DNA of 39,424 nucleotides from Glaciecola sp. UBA1851. GTDB lineage: Bacteria > Pseudomonadota > Gammaproteobacteria > Enterobacterales > Alteromonadaceae. A program made the position numbers and the translations under genes. Shown here in pieces: positions 8,497 through 16,663 of the stretch (its first letter is position 1; the number at the start of each line of letters is the position of its first letter). The stretch lies in assembly GCA_002338515.1 (NCBI GenBank), contig DDIL01000191.1:8498-47921 (forward strand). Direction: 5' to 3'. A model generated the notes under the pieces. The model made no database searches, had not been told where the DNA came from, and saw nothing but the letters and a program-made list of their open reading frames with translations.

Positions 8497-10074
8497 ATGC
8501 TTGATGACGCAGCGAGCAGGTTAGAACTTAACTCACTCCAAAAACAAGACGACTATTATGCCGCTGTTGATTTAGGCTCAAACAGTTTTCATATGGTAAT
8601 AGTGAGGGTCTTAGCCGGCAGCGTTCAAACAATTGGCAAAAACAAACAAAAAGTTAGGTTAGCAGCTGGTTTGTCTGATACAAACCTTCTCTCTGAAGAA
8701 GCCATTCAGAGAGGCTTAAATTGTTTAACCAATTTTGCTGAAAAACTTCAAGATATTCATCCTGACAACATTAAAATTGTGGCTACCGCCACATTAAGAC
8801 TTGCCACTAATGCAAGTGTGTTTCTGACACGAGCAGAATCAATTCTTAATCAAAAAGTGACGGTAATTAGCGGTGAAGAAGAAGCGCGCCAAATATATCT
8901 TGGCGTTGCTTATACTAGCGCTAACCAAGGTAATAGTTTAGTTATTGATATTGGTGGAGCCAGCACTGAAGTAATAGTTGGTCGTGATTTACAACCTATT
9001 CATTTGGTTAGTATGGATATGGGGTGTGTTACTTTTATGGAGGGTTATTTTCCTAACGGAAAGTTAACCAAACAGAATTTTGATAAAGCCGGTCAAGCTG
9101 CCTCCAACATCATTAAACAACATAAAGATACCTTTTTGTGCTTTGACTGGGAAAAGTGCTTAGGTGCATCTGGTACCCCTCAAGCCGTCACTCAAATATT
9201 AGTAAAGCGCGGCATTAATGATGCCATTCGCCTATCCTATTTACTCCACTTAAGAGATGAATGCGTAGAGCAAGGACAAGTTGCTGATTTACAAATTGAT
9301 GGACTGGTTCCGTCTCGCCAAGCTATTTTCCCAAGTGGGCTGGCTATTCTTATCGCTTTGTTTGAAAACTTAAACATTGAGGACATGCAAATTGCTGGAG
9401 GCGCACTGAGAGAAGGCATTATTTATGGCATGTTAGATAATTACCATAAAAGTGACCGAAGAACGCAAGGCTTGAATCAACTTATTTCCAGATTTCATAT
9501 TGACCCTGCTCATAGCCAAAGAGCGAAAGAAGTAGCCATAAATTTATGCAACCAATTATGTGAACAAAACAACTTTTGTAATTACGATACACATGGGGTT
9601 GTTGCTGCCGCGGCCGCATTGCACGAATTGGGTTTGCACATAGGGTATAAGCAATATCATGAACATGGTGCCTATCTACTAAATCATGTAGACATTACTG
9701 GCTATACTAGCTTACAACGTATGATGATCCGCGATTTAGTGAGTATGCATAGGCAACCTATCAATTTATCTGCAATTAACCAATACACAAGCGATTTACA
9801 AGAAGTTCTAATTAGTTGCTTAAGAATATTACGTATAGCCATTGTTCTAATAGGAAGAAGAAAGAAAACAGCAATCCCTGATTGCAAATTAGTAACGCAT
9901 TCTACCCAATGGGAGTTGCAACTTACTCAAGATATTAAAACAAAACACCCTCTTATATACACAGAACTTGTGCATGAAGCTTGGATGCAACATAAAGCTG
10001 GTTGGAAACTCACATTATCGACATATGACGGCACTCAGCTAGACGCTACTGTGCAGTCGAATTGGAACGATTAA
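8497..10074 (+). CDS. gppA: Ppx/GppA phosphatase (pppGpp phosphohydrolase / exopolyphosphatase)
   Basis: 525 residues. The actin-like ASKHA fold begins AVDLGSNSFHMVIVRV (about 23-38), with the second phosphate loop VIDIGGASTEVIVG near residue 150 and the GASGTPQAV loop near 225. The C-terminal half (about 330-525) resembles the HD-like domain of Ppx/GppA proteins. It converts pppGpp to ppGpp or trims polyphosphate in the cytoplasm. It starts 24 bases after rhlB on the same strand, as in enterobacteria, and is probably cotranscribed with it. Telling GppA from Ppx is not possible from motifs alone; the rhlB linkage favours GppA. It converges with ubiB, leaving 27 bases between stops. Confidence 0.88.
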   Translation: MLDDAASRLELNSLQKQDDYYAAVDLGSNSFHMVIVRVLAGSVQTIGKNKQKVRLAAGLSDTNLLSEEAIQRGLNCLTNFAEKLQDIHPDNIKIVATATLRLATNASVFLTRAESILNQKVTVISGEEEARQIYLGVAYTSANQGNSLVIDIGGASTEVIVGRDLQPIHLVSMDMGCVTFMEGYFPNGKLTKQNFDKAGQAASNIIKQHKDTFLCFDWEKCLGASGTPQAVTQILVKRGINDAIRLSYLLHLRDECVEQGQVADLQIDGLVPSRQAIFPSGLAILIALFENLNIEDMQIAGGALREGIIYGMLDNYHKSDRRTQGLNQLISRFHIDPAHSQRAKEVAINLCNQLCEQNNFCNYDTHGVVAAAAALHELGLHIGYKQYHEHGAYLLNHVDITGYTSLQRMMIRDLVSMHRQPINLSAINQYTSDLQEVLISCLRILRIAIVLIGRRKKTAIPDCKLVTHSTQWELQLTQDIKTKHPLIYTELVHEAWMQHKAGWKLTLSTYDGTQLDATVQSNWND

Positions 10075-10101
10075 GTGATAGATTGAATGCTAGTTGCTGA
10101 A

Positions 10102-11730
10102 CTATTTAAGCCTTTTAAAAGACTGATGCCATGAAATACCTGCTATCAACACACTCCCTAAAACAGCAGACCAATGCAAATCGTACCCGTAGCATATTGC
10201 GGCGGTGATAGAAAAAGTAATTGCTGACTTACCAAACATTCGCGCCCTTTGAATATTCAGTTGCATTTGCAAGTTTTGCTGATGTTGCACTTCTAACTGT
10301 TGTGGCAAAGTTTTAGTTTGGCGTAAGGCTTCATATAACAAATCGGGCATTTCTGGTAGCTTTTCAGACCAAAACGGTAAGTTTTCTTTAAGCTGATTAA
10401 GCATAGCTTTGGGGCCAATCTGCTCTTTCATCCAATTTTCTAAAAATGGCTTAGCTGTTTTCCACAAATCTAATTGTGGGTAAAGCGTTCTACCCAGGCC
10501 TTCTACATATAATAGTGTTTTTTGTAATAGTACTAACTGAGGTTGGACTTGCATATTAAAGCGCCTAGCGGTATTAAATAACTGCAAAAGCACATGACCA
10601 AAGGAAATATCGGCTAAAGGTTTTTGGAAAATTGGCTCACACACGGTGCGAATAGCCATTTCAAAATCATCTATATTGGTATCAGCCGGCACCCAACCCG
10701 AATCAACATGCAATTCGGCAACTTTCCTGTAATTACGGTTAAAAAACGCAATAAAGTTTTCAGCCAAATATCGTTTGTCTTGCTTATTAAGCGTACCCAC
10801 AATACCGTAGTCTATGCCTATATATAGAGGATTATGCGGATGCTCTCTTGATACAAATATATTCCCAGGATGCATGTCAGCGTGGAAAAAACTATCTCTA
10901 AATACCTGTGTAAAAAATACCTCTACACCTCTCTCAGCTAGCAATTCTAAATTAGTATTTTGTGCTCTTAACTCGTCAATATCTGAAACGGGAATTCCAT
11001 AAATTCGCTCCATCACAATTACGTTTTTACGGCAATGGTCACTATAAATATGTGGAACATAAAGCGCTTCTGAATGCTCAAAACTACGCCTTATTTGGAT
11101 ACCATTAGCCGCTTCTCGAAGTAGATCGAGTTCATCTAAAATAGTCCGTTTATATTCCTTTACTACTTCAACAGGGCGTAATCGCTTTCCATCCGGAAGC
11201 CACTCCTGCACTAATTTTGCAATAGAAATTAGCAGTTCAACATCTGCCTCAATAGTATGTTTTATATTTGGTCTAAGTACTTTTACTACAACATCTTTGT
11301 CATCAAGTTTTAGTTTTGCTGCATGAACCTGTGCAACAGAAGCTGATGCAAGTGGTTCGTGTTCAAAATGACTAAATAGCTCGCTTAGTGACTTTAGCTC
11401 CAACGCTTCTCTTACTAACTCTTCTGCTTTTTTGGAATCAAATGGTGGGACTTTGTCTTGCAAATTTGCCAATTCATCGACCATAGATGGTGGCAACAGG
11501 TCACGCCGTGTAGAAAGCATCTGACCAAACTTCACAAATACCGGACCTAACTCTTGCAAAGCTAACCTAAGCCTTTTACCTTCCGACTCGCCTTTATGCT
11601 TATTAGGCCACCAAAAAAGCATTTTTCTAGACCATCGAAAATACCATGGCCTGAATCTTTTCGGGATTAAATCATCCAAGCCATGATTGAGCAATACTCC
11701 CCCAATTTGCAAAAAGCGGCGATACTTCAT
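10102..11730 (-). CDS. ubiB: Ubiquinone biosynthesis ATPase/kinase-like protein UbiB
   Basis: 542 residues of the ABC1/ADCK/UbiB family. The N-terminal KxGQ signature is in GPVFVKFGQMLSTRRDLLP (about 64-82). The Ala-rich loop ASASVAQVHAAKL follows, then the ion-pair lysine in VVVKVLRP, HADMHPGNIF (catalytic loop) and GIDYGIVG (metal-binding, DFG-like). Two predicted C-terminal membrane helices (about 495-540) anchor it to the inner membrane. It supports the aerobic hydroxylation/methylation stage of coenzyme Q synthesis. It is the last gene of ubiE-ubiJ-ubiB: its ATG shares one base with the ubiJ stop (TAATG), which suggests translational coupling. No tat genes follow; the next gene is convergent gppA. 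Confidence 0.96.
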   Translation of the reverse strand: MKYRRFLQIGGVLLNHGLDDLIPKRFRPWYFRWSRKMLFWWPNKHKGESEGKRLRLALQELGPVFVKFGQMLSTRRDLLPPSMVDELANLQDKVPPFDSKKAEELVREALELKSLSELFSHFEHEPLASASVAQVHAAKLKLDDKDVVVKVLRPNIKHTIEADVELLISIAKLVQEWLPDGKRLRPVEVVKEYKRTILDELDLLREAANGIQIRRSFEHSEALYVPHIYSDHCRKNVIVMERIYGIPVSDIDELRAQNTNLELLAERGVEVFFTQVFRDSFFHADMHPGNIFVSREHPHNPLYIGIDYGIVGTLNKQDKRYLAENFIAFFNRNYRKVAELHVDSGWVPADTNIDDFEMAIRTVCEPIFQKPLADISFGHVLLQLFNTARRFNMQVQPQLVLLQKTLLYVEGLGRTLYPQLDLWKTAKPFLENWMKEQIGPKAMLNQLKENLPFWSEKLPEMPDLLYEALRQTKTLPQQLEVQHQQNLQMQLNIQRARMFGKSAITFSITAAICYGYDLHWSAVLGSVLIAGISWHQSFKRLK

Positions 11731-12437
11731 TATTTATGGCTCTTATTGTTTAATGATTGATTGGCAGTGGCTTTGTTCAATTCAGATAGTTTATTTGCAA
11801 GTAAATTTAGCCTTGCTTCGGCTCGGTCAAAACCTGATTTTAATTCTGTAACTTGGTCACAGTAGTTAGCCACCAAAATGCTTCTTACCGCGACTTTTTT
11901 CTCATCTAATGCCGCATCTGCAAATGTATGTTTCAGTAAATCAGCGTGGTGCGCTAAATCAGACACTAATTTCTGACCTATTTGGTTAACATTATGAGCA
12001 GCCACATCGCCTAAGTATTTAGATAAAATCTCTTCTAGATCGAGTTCAAGTTTATCAAATAATTTACTAAGGGCCTGTAAAATTGACAGATCGCCAGCAA
12101 AATCTAATTGTCCAGATTTAATTAACTTGGTCATTTGACTATTCTGTTTGAGTTTATCAATTGCGAATATAGACAGGCTTATCCAACATTCATCATCGGA
12201 TAAAATACTGGGCGTTTCATCTTCTGGGTTCGTTGCATATTGTGCGTCCACATCAGCTTTCACATAAATACTGCTAGCTGAAAAATTGAAAATGAGTGCT
12301 TGTTCAACCTCTTGTATAAAAATAATGCAATTTTTGCCCGCTAAAGGTTTGAGTGCTTGCTCTTTATTGAGAGACCAATCTAGCGCTTGATTTACAGCCA
12401 ATTCAATTGCTGATGTAACCACTTGAATAGCCGGCAT
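11730..12437 (-). CDS. ubiJ: Ubiquinone biosynthesis accessory factor UbiJ
   Basis: 235 residues. The first about 115 residues are an SCP2-like lipid-binding domain (VEQALIFNFSASSIYVKAD; QLDFAGDLSILQALSKLF). The C-terminal part is helical and charged, ending in a coiled-coil-like stretch (about 190-225). UbiJ with UbiK holds the soluble Ubi metabolon and binds the quinone intermediates. Identification relies partly on its place between ubiE and ubiB with one-base overlaps at both ends (12437 and 11730), which is a conserved arrangement. Confidence 0.92.
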   Translation of the reverse strand: MPAIQVVTSAIELAVNQALDWSLNKEQALKPLAGKNCIIFIQEVEQALIFNFSASSIYVKADVDAQYATNPEDETPSILSDDECWISLSIFAIDKLKQNSQMTKLIKSGQLDFAGDLSILQALSKLFDKLELDLEEILSKYLGDVAAHNVNQIGQKLVSDLAHHADLLKHTFADAALDEKKVAVRSILVANYCDQVTELKSGFDRAEARLNLLANKLSELNKATANQSLNNKSHK

Positions 12438-13222
12438 TAGAATTTGAATCCTCTATGCAATGCAACAATGCCGCCCGTCATATTATGATAAGTTGTTTGT
12501 TCAAAGCCTACATCTACCATCATTTGCTCTAACGTATCTTGATCAGGATGCATACGGATTGATTCAGCCAAATATTTATAGCTTTCTGAATCATTTGCCA
12601 CTACCTGACCCATTTGAGGAAGCACATAGAATGAGTAGAAATCATATAGTTTACTTAATGACTCGGTAGTAGGTTTTGAAAACTCTAACACCAACAATCT
12701 ACCACCCGGTTTAAGCACTCTAAACATCGAAGCTAATGCCTTAGACTTATCAGTTACGTTGCGCAACCCGAAAGCGATAGTTATTAAATCAAAATGATTA
12801 TCTGGAAATGGCAAGGCCTCAGCATTTGCTTGCACATAATTGATATTGCCAATTATACCTTTATTATTAAGCTTTTCTTTGCCCACATTTAGCATTGAGT
12901 GGTTAATATCGGCTAGTACCACTTGGCCTCTTTCCCCTACTATTTGGCTAAATTTTGACGCTAAATCTCCTGTCCCACCGGCTAAGTCTAATATTTTTTG
13001 ACCTTTTCTAGCACCACTTGCATCAATGGTGAACCTTTTCCATATGCGATGTATACCAAAAGACATCAAATCATTCATGATGTCGTATTTCTGGGCAACA
13101 GAGTTAAATACATCTGCTACCAACTCTACTTTTTCTTCTTTTTTTACCTGCTTATATCCAAAATCAATAGTGTCATCGTTTTGTTTGGATTCGCTTTCTA
13201 CCGCAGAATTACCTTGGCTCAT
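12437..13222 (-). CDS. ubiE: Demethylmenaquinone/2-methoxy-6-polyprenyl-1,4-benzoquinol methyltransferase
   Basis: 261 residues, the usual UbiE length. It has an N-terminal charged lead, then VFNSVAQKYDIMNDLMSFG, SAM-binding motif I ILDLAGGTGDLASKF (about 80-94), LADINHSML, and the UbiE signature segments ITIAFGLRNV and GGRLLVLEFSKP. It C-methylates benzoquinol (and demethylmenaquinol) using S-adenosylmethionine. It is the first gene of the ubi operon, so the promoter should lie in 13223 to about 13420. AGGTAA lies about 13 bases before the ATG. Confidence 0.97.
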   Translation of the reverse strand: MSQGNSAVESESKQNDDTIDFGYKQVKKEEKVELVADVFNSVAQKYDIMNDLMSFGIHRIWKRFTIDASGARKGQKILDLAGGTGDLASKFSQIVGERGQVVLADINHSMLNVGKEKLNNKGIIGNINYVQANAEALPFPDNHFDLITIAFGLRNVTDKSKALASMFRVLKPGGRLLVLEFSKPTTESLSKLYDFYSFYVLPQMGQVVANDSESYKYLAESIRMHPDQDTLEQMMVDVGFEQTTYHNMTGGIVALHRGFKF

Positions 13223-13671
13223 AATTGTGGATTACCTAAATGTTAACTCGACCGATATAATAAATATCAAAGTAGTGAATTAAATATAATAACTTCAGTG
13301 TATATAGGACTTAAAGATTTCATGCAACTAGGGACTGTTAACCTTGGCTGTTTGATTTTGCAGTTTTTTGTTCATTAGCTGCACAGCAAAATTCCACAGT
13401 CCCCAGTATGAAACGATTACTCGTTTGAAAAGAAAATCAACAATTTTTTTCTAACAAGCACTTAGTTACATACGATAGAAGTGAATATATCGAATTGCTG
13501 AAAAAACAATTAATTTGCTTTTGGCCCTTCACTCTTTAAAACGTCAGTTTATCTTAAAGGTTGATAATTCTCTAGCGTAGCAAGTTGATTAGCTATTAGT
13601 CTTTAGGGTATATAATGATTATTAGTTTGCAAGTAACCTAGCTTTTATTTTTTCTTATTGATTTTCAGAGG
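13223..13671. other. Intergenic region upstream of ubiE
   Basis: About 450 AT-rich bases with no supported gene. It should contain the ubiE promoter on the minus strand. The only clear structure is the nested inverted repeat at 13331-13403, listed separately; the rest shows nothing I can name. Confidence 0.5.
13331..13403. repeat. Nested inverted repeat (possible structured RNA or small mobile-element relic)
   Basis: The outer arms gggactgt (13331-13338) and acagtccc (13396-13403) are perfect 8-bp complements. Inside them attttgc (13355-13361) pairs with gcaaaat (13386-13392). The element lies about 110-180 bp upstream of ubiE and next to a decayed gene. Either a leader/cruciform structure or the remains of a miniature repeat element would fit; nothing in one copy decides between them. 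Confidence 0.4.
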
Positions 13672-13962
13672 GTAAACTTTAGAATTTGGCTTTGTTTTTT
13701 CCTATCAATTTGGATGGTTGCCAATGCGCAAGCGGGCAACATTGTAAATGCACTCAAAATAAACGAACCTACTCACAATTAGACGGTTTATCTCAAGTAA
13801 CTATATATGATATTGAACAAGACAAGAATGGTTATATTTGACTCGGAACACAGAACGGGCTGGATCAGTTTGATGGCTTTTCGTTTGTAAACTTCGCGCA
13901 AAAAAAAGAATCTGAGACTGCTTTAACTAGCATTCCAATACTTGACTCAGAGCTTCATATAT
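13672..13962 (+). pseudogene. Decayed 5' fragment of a beta-propeller (Reg_prop-type) two-component sensor
   Basis: One frame gives a signal-peptide-like lead (RIWLCFFLSIWMVANAQAG) that runs to a stop at about 13779. The next frame then gives LDGLSQVTIYDIEQDKNGYI, a TGA stop, and LGTQNGLDQFDGFSFVNF. This is the unmistakable start of the first propeller repeat of Reg_prop hybrid kinases or diguanylate cyclases, whose intact form reads ...D..G.IW.GT..GL..FDG..F. So there is at least one frameshift, a Trp-to-stop change (TGG to TGA), no proper start codon, and loss of everything downstream. Recognisable homology ends near 13917. It is a gene relic upstream of the cytochrome gene. Confidence 0.75.
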
Positions 13963-14178
13963 TGACACCTCCTTGTTTAACGAAGGTAAAAACCTCGTTT
14001 ATAAGTAGTAGATGCTTATCTATATCAGCACAAATATTCACCTCAAGCGACCACGAACCTGCTGAAAACCGTGCTTTGAGAAATTCATACAAAAGTACCA
14101 TAATAAATCTTCCCGTAACGCTATATACTGACGATAGTTATATTTACTAGTAAGATAAATTTTTTATGGGTTGGTATT

Positions 14179-14676
14179 ATGAATATTAAATATTGTGGAT
14201 TGGCACTTGCTTTGGCGATGTCATGTTTGTCGGGTCAGGTTCTTGCCCACGGGAATGTAATACCTCAAGGCGCAGATAGTTCTGAAATGCCTGATATTGT
14301 CGATGGCGATGAAGATGAAGATGGTTGGGCTTTTACAAATCCTTATAGGCATTTAGAAGAAGAAACAAGGTCGAAAATAGTTAAATTTGGAGAATCTGCA
14401 TATGCTAATAATTGCGCAGGTTGTCATGGATTACATGCGCAATCAGGGGGAATTAACCCTGATTTAAGATTACTTGATCCTGAGTCTTTTGAAGATGATG
14501 AATGGTATGTAGAGCGTTTGCGTTACGGTTCTGCGAAAGGTATGCCTGCTTTAGGTGGTATTCCAGAGGGCATGTCTGAACCTATCTTAGATCAAAAAAC
14601 GCTTTGGGCAATAAAAACCTATGTTGAAGTAAGACGCGTTGTGGCTATTGCTGAAGGAGAAATAGACGCCGATTAA
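14179..14676 (+). CDS. PedF-like cytochrome c (c-550 type)
   Basis: 165 residues with a Sec signal peptide (MNIKYCGLALALAMSCL... cleaved near VLAHG), so periplasmic. It has one haem c site, CAGCH (C79-H83), and a likely axial Met in AKGMPALGG (M122). The pre-haem NPYR segment and the post-haem GLHAQSGGINPDLR resemble the cytochrome c-550 (PedF) that takes electrons from PQQ alcohol dehydrogenases in Pseudomonas. An acidic patch (GDEDEDG, about 43-49) precedes the haem domain. The candidate electron donor is the PQQ dehydrogenase at 36531-38330, over 20 kb away. The gene is monocistronic, with a terminator at 14730-14764. Confidence 0.85.
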   Translation: MNIKYCGLALALAMSCLSGQVLAHGNVIPQGADSSEMPDIVDGDEDEDGWAFTNPYRHLEEETRSKIVKFGESAYANNCAGCHGLHAQSGGINPDLRLLDPESFEDDEWYVERLRYGSAKGMPALGGIPEGMSEPILDQKTLWAIKTYVEVRRVVAIAEGEIDAD

Positions 14677-14729
14677 GCCAGTCTTTGTAGCAATTGTTGT
14701 AATAAATATTTGTACCAACTATTAATTTA

Positions 14730-14764
14730 AAAGCATCGATTAACATTCGGTGCTTTTTTTATTT
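14730..14764 (+). terminator. Intrinsic terminator of the cytochrome c gene
   Basis: Stem aagcatcga / tcggtgctt (with one G-T pair) and a short loop, followed by a run of seven or more T, about 55 bases after the cytochrome stop codon. Confidence 0.8.
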
Positions 14765-14814
14765 AATCGCCTCATCCTGAAATACTTCGATATTAAAGTG
14801 AGTTTCTTTTGGAA

Positions 14815-15543
14815 TTAAAATGTCATCTCTTTTAGTTCATAAACAATACTTCCGCCATAAAACAAACCAGCTTCTTTTGGTTCTTCCCGAAGAATCTTTA
14901 CTAACCCTACTCCTGGGGCGTACCATTCAGTTTGTTTAATTTCTATATCGATATAGCCTAATTTAGGGTCGGCGTACAATGAAAAGCTTGCACGTCCTAT
15001 CACCACTATACATCCATTGAACTGTCCCGCAGGTACATTTATACTGGCGTTAAGCGCGTCTATTTCATATTCCATATCAATATAAATGTCTTCAGTATCT
15101 GGCACCGTGTCTACAGCTGAGCCTCGCAGCGCATAAGTACGACTTTGAGAATACCAGGTATCTCCTGAATCATAATTATCTGGCGAAGGTAGTACCATTC
15201 TTTCTGGATCATCATATCTAAGGTCAGAATCTATAATGTGCTGTTGTGCAATTCTAAAAATTCCATCTTCTGAATCTAGAATGTAGTATTTGGTGCCGTT
15301 TGCGTCTCGTCTTACGTGCACCGGCATATCAAAGTATTTATCTGATAAGGTTTTCTTTGTTTTTCCTAAATTTTCAATAAAAAAGTCATAGGGCTCTAAT
15401 GTATCGGTATCTTGCTCAGACACAATATAATGCCACTTAACACCTTCTTGAAGGGGAAAGTAATCGTCTTTATCGATACTGGGGGTGCAAGCAGTTAACA
15501 CAATCATGCCAACAATTAAACTACAAATATATCTCATTTTCAC
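14815..15543 (-). CDS. Lipoprotein, last gene of the stator-like operon
   Basis: 242 residues with a type II signal peptide: MKMRYICSLIVGMIVLTAC, lipobox LTAC with Cys at residue 19. The mature protein begins TPSIDKDDYFPLQEGVKWHY. An opening of the type 'FPL..G..W.Y' followed by beta-rich sequence is common in secreted lipoproteins of unknown role; residues such as INVPAGQFNGCIVV and EWYAPGVGLVKI fit that pattern. No enzyme motif is visible. Asp after the +1 Cys is absent (Thr at +2), so sorting to the outer membrane is likely. It overlaps the gene before it by 4 bases, so it belongs to the ExbB/ExbD-like operon and may be its outer-membrane partner. Function unknown. Confidence 0.8.
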   Translation of the reverse strand: MKMRYICSLIVGMIVLTACTPSIDKDDYFPLQEGVKWHYIVSEQDTDTLEPYDFFIENLGKTKKTLSDKYFDMPVHVRRDANGTKYYILDSEDGIFRIAQQHIIDSDLRYDDPERMVLPSPDNYDSGDTWYSQSRTYALRGSAVDTVPDTEDIYIDMEYEIDALNASINVPAGQFNGCIVVIGRASFSLYADPKLGYIDIEIKQTEWYAPGVGLVKILREEPKEAGLFYGGSIVYELKEMTF

Positions 15544-16055
15544 TTCTCTGGTAGTGCAAGATCGGGTAAGTCAGAAAACACGATCATTGTCTTTTCTTCA
15601 TTTGCGGTACTGCCGCTTAATTCAGATTGAAATTTTCGTTTATTGTTGCCTAATGCCCCTACTTGCGCTTTACCCCCTTTTAACTTACTCAATGCTTTTT
15701 GAACTTTTGCGTGCATCGTCTTGGTATATTCTAACTTATAAACTCTTGGGGTATCCGCCATCTCTTGACCTTTAATATCACTAACCCACAAAAGGATTTG
15801 CCCGTCTCTTTCACCTTCTTGATCGGGCTCAACAATAAGTGCATGATGCAATATAAATCGGTTTGGCGGCTGTTTATTAGTCGGCCAACCTTGCGCTTCA
15901 GACCAAGCGTAATAGCTAGCATAATAGAACGCCATAACCACTAACGCTAAGACTACTTTAACCTTCCAATCAAATTCGCTATAGATCATACTCAGCACCA
16001 ATAGCGCAGCAATAAAAACGTAAGCAATGATAAGCACCAACAAAATTTCATTCAT
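15540..16055 (-). CDS. Membrane protein of unknown family in the stator-like operon
   Basis: 171 residues. Two hydrophobic helices at the N-terminus (about 3-25 and 31-48; ILLVLIIAYVFIAALLVLSM and VKVVLALVVMAFYYASYY) are followed by a soluble domain of about 115 residues containing HHALIVEPDQEGERDGQILLWV and a Lys-rich segment (about 110-140). No family is recognised. It overlaps both neighbours by 4 bases (ATGA at 16052-16055 and 15540-15543), so it is almost surely co-translated with the ExbD-like protein upstream and the lipoprotein downstream. Confidence 0.75.
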   Translation of the reverse strand: MNEILLVLIIAYVFIAALLVLSMIYSEFDWKVKVVLALVVMAFYYASYYAWSEAQGWPTNKQPPNRFILHHALIVEPDQEGERDGQILLWVSDIKGQEMADTPRVYKLEYTKTMHAKVQKALSKLKGGKAQVGALGNNKRKFQSELSGSTANEEKTMIVFSDLPDLALPEK

Positions 16056-16660
16056 TTGGTCGCGTTCCTTATGAGTTTCTTTTGGAGTTTGTTTATATCA
16101 ATGACTTTGCCACTTGGAGAAATAGTAAATCTCAAAGATGTCACTTCATCACCTTCTTGTTTTAGTTCAGTTGAAGTGTAATGTAACACTCGTAATTTTG
16201 GATTCACTTCTGCTAAATACACGGTAACGGGAACAGTGGTCGCAGTTTGTGTTTTAAAATAATGTAAATTTACAATAAATTCGCCTGGTGGACGCCCTCT
16301 GATAGTCAATACTTCTTGATTTAAAGGATTAATCACTTCAACTCCATTAATGACTTGGCTATCGTTAACTAGGCCTCTATCGTCTCTGTCAAGATGCATC
16401 AACCCTTGCTCAGGATTGCGATATGAAACAAGCCACGAGTTTGGTCCTTCGGCCCAAATATCCACATCATTCGGATCGCCATCAGGCCAACTCGCCGTGA
16501 TAATAAATTCTGCTTTAGGGTCAATAATGCCAGTTTTTGCTGGCGGATTGAGTAACAATAATGTAATTAAAAATAAGAATGTAAAAGTAAGTAAAGCGTT
16601 AAACAACAGGTCGGTAAATGGGTCTAATTCAGTATTGTTATTCTTTTTAAACAACGCCAT
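16052..16660 (-). CDS. ExbD/TolR-like bitopic protein with a DUF2135-like periplasmic domain
   Basis: 202 residues. The short cytoplasmic lead and single membrane helix (about 16-39) read DPFTDLLFNALLTFTFLFLI. This aligns with the ExbD/TolR/MotB helix, placing D17 at the position of the protonatable Asp. The rest is periplasmic. ASWPDGDPNDVDIWAEGP followed by LDRDDRG resembles the 'DVD...LD.D..G' pattern of DUF2135 domains rather than the usual ExbD fold or an OmpA peptidoglycan-binding domain. Near the C-terminus, the segment LRFTISPSGKVIDI is reminiscent of the short ExbD/TolR beta strands. It sits 3 bases after the MotA/TolQ/ExbB-like gene, which fits one proton channel complex. The process it powers is unknown. 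Confidence 0.72.
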   Translation of the reverse strand: MALFKKNNNTELDPFTDLLFNALLTFTFLFLITLLLLNPPAKTGIIDPKAEFIITASWPDGDPNDVDIWAEGPNSWLVSYRNPEQGLMHLDRDDRGLVNDSQVINGVEVINPLNQEVLTIRGRPPGEFIVNLHYFKTQTATTVPVTVYLAEVNPKLRVLHYTSTELKQEGDEVTSLRFTISPSGKVIDINKLQKKLIRNATK

Positions 16661-16663
16661 TGA

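Noticed and set aside
13955..14101. 48-codon minus-strand ORF (starts MVLLYEFLKARF) and the opposing 62-codon plus-strand ORF at 13962-14150
   Set aside because: The minus-strand peptide has protein-like composition and could be a gene remnant, but no family is recognised and the region is already degenerate; not enough to call a gene.
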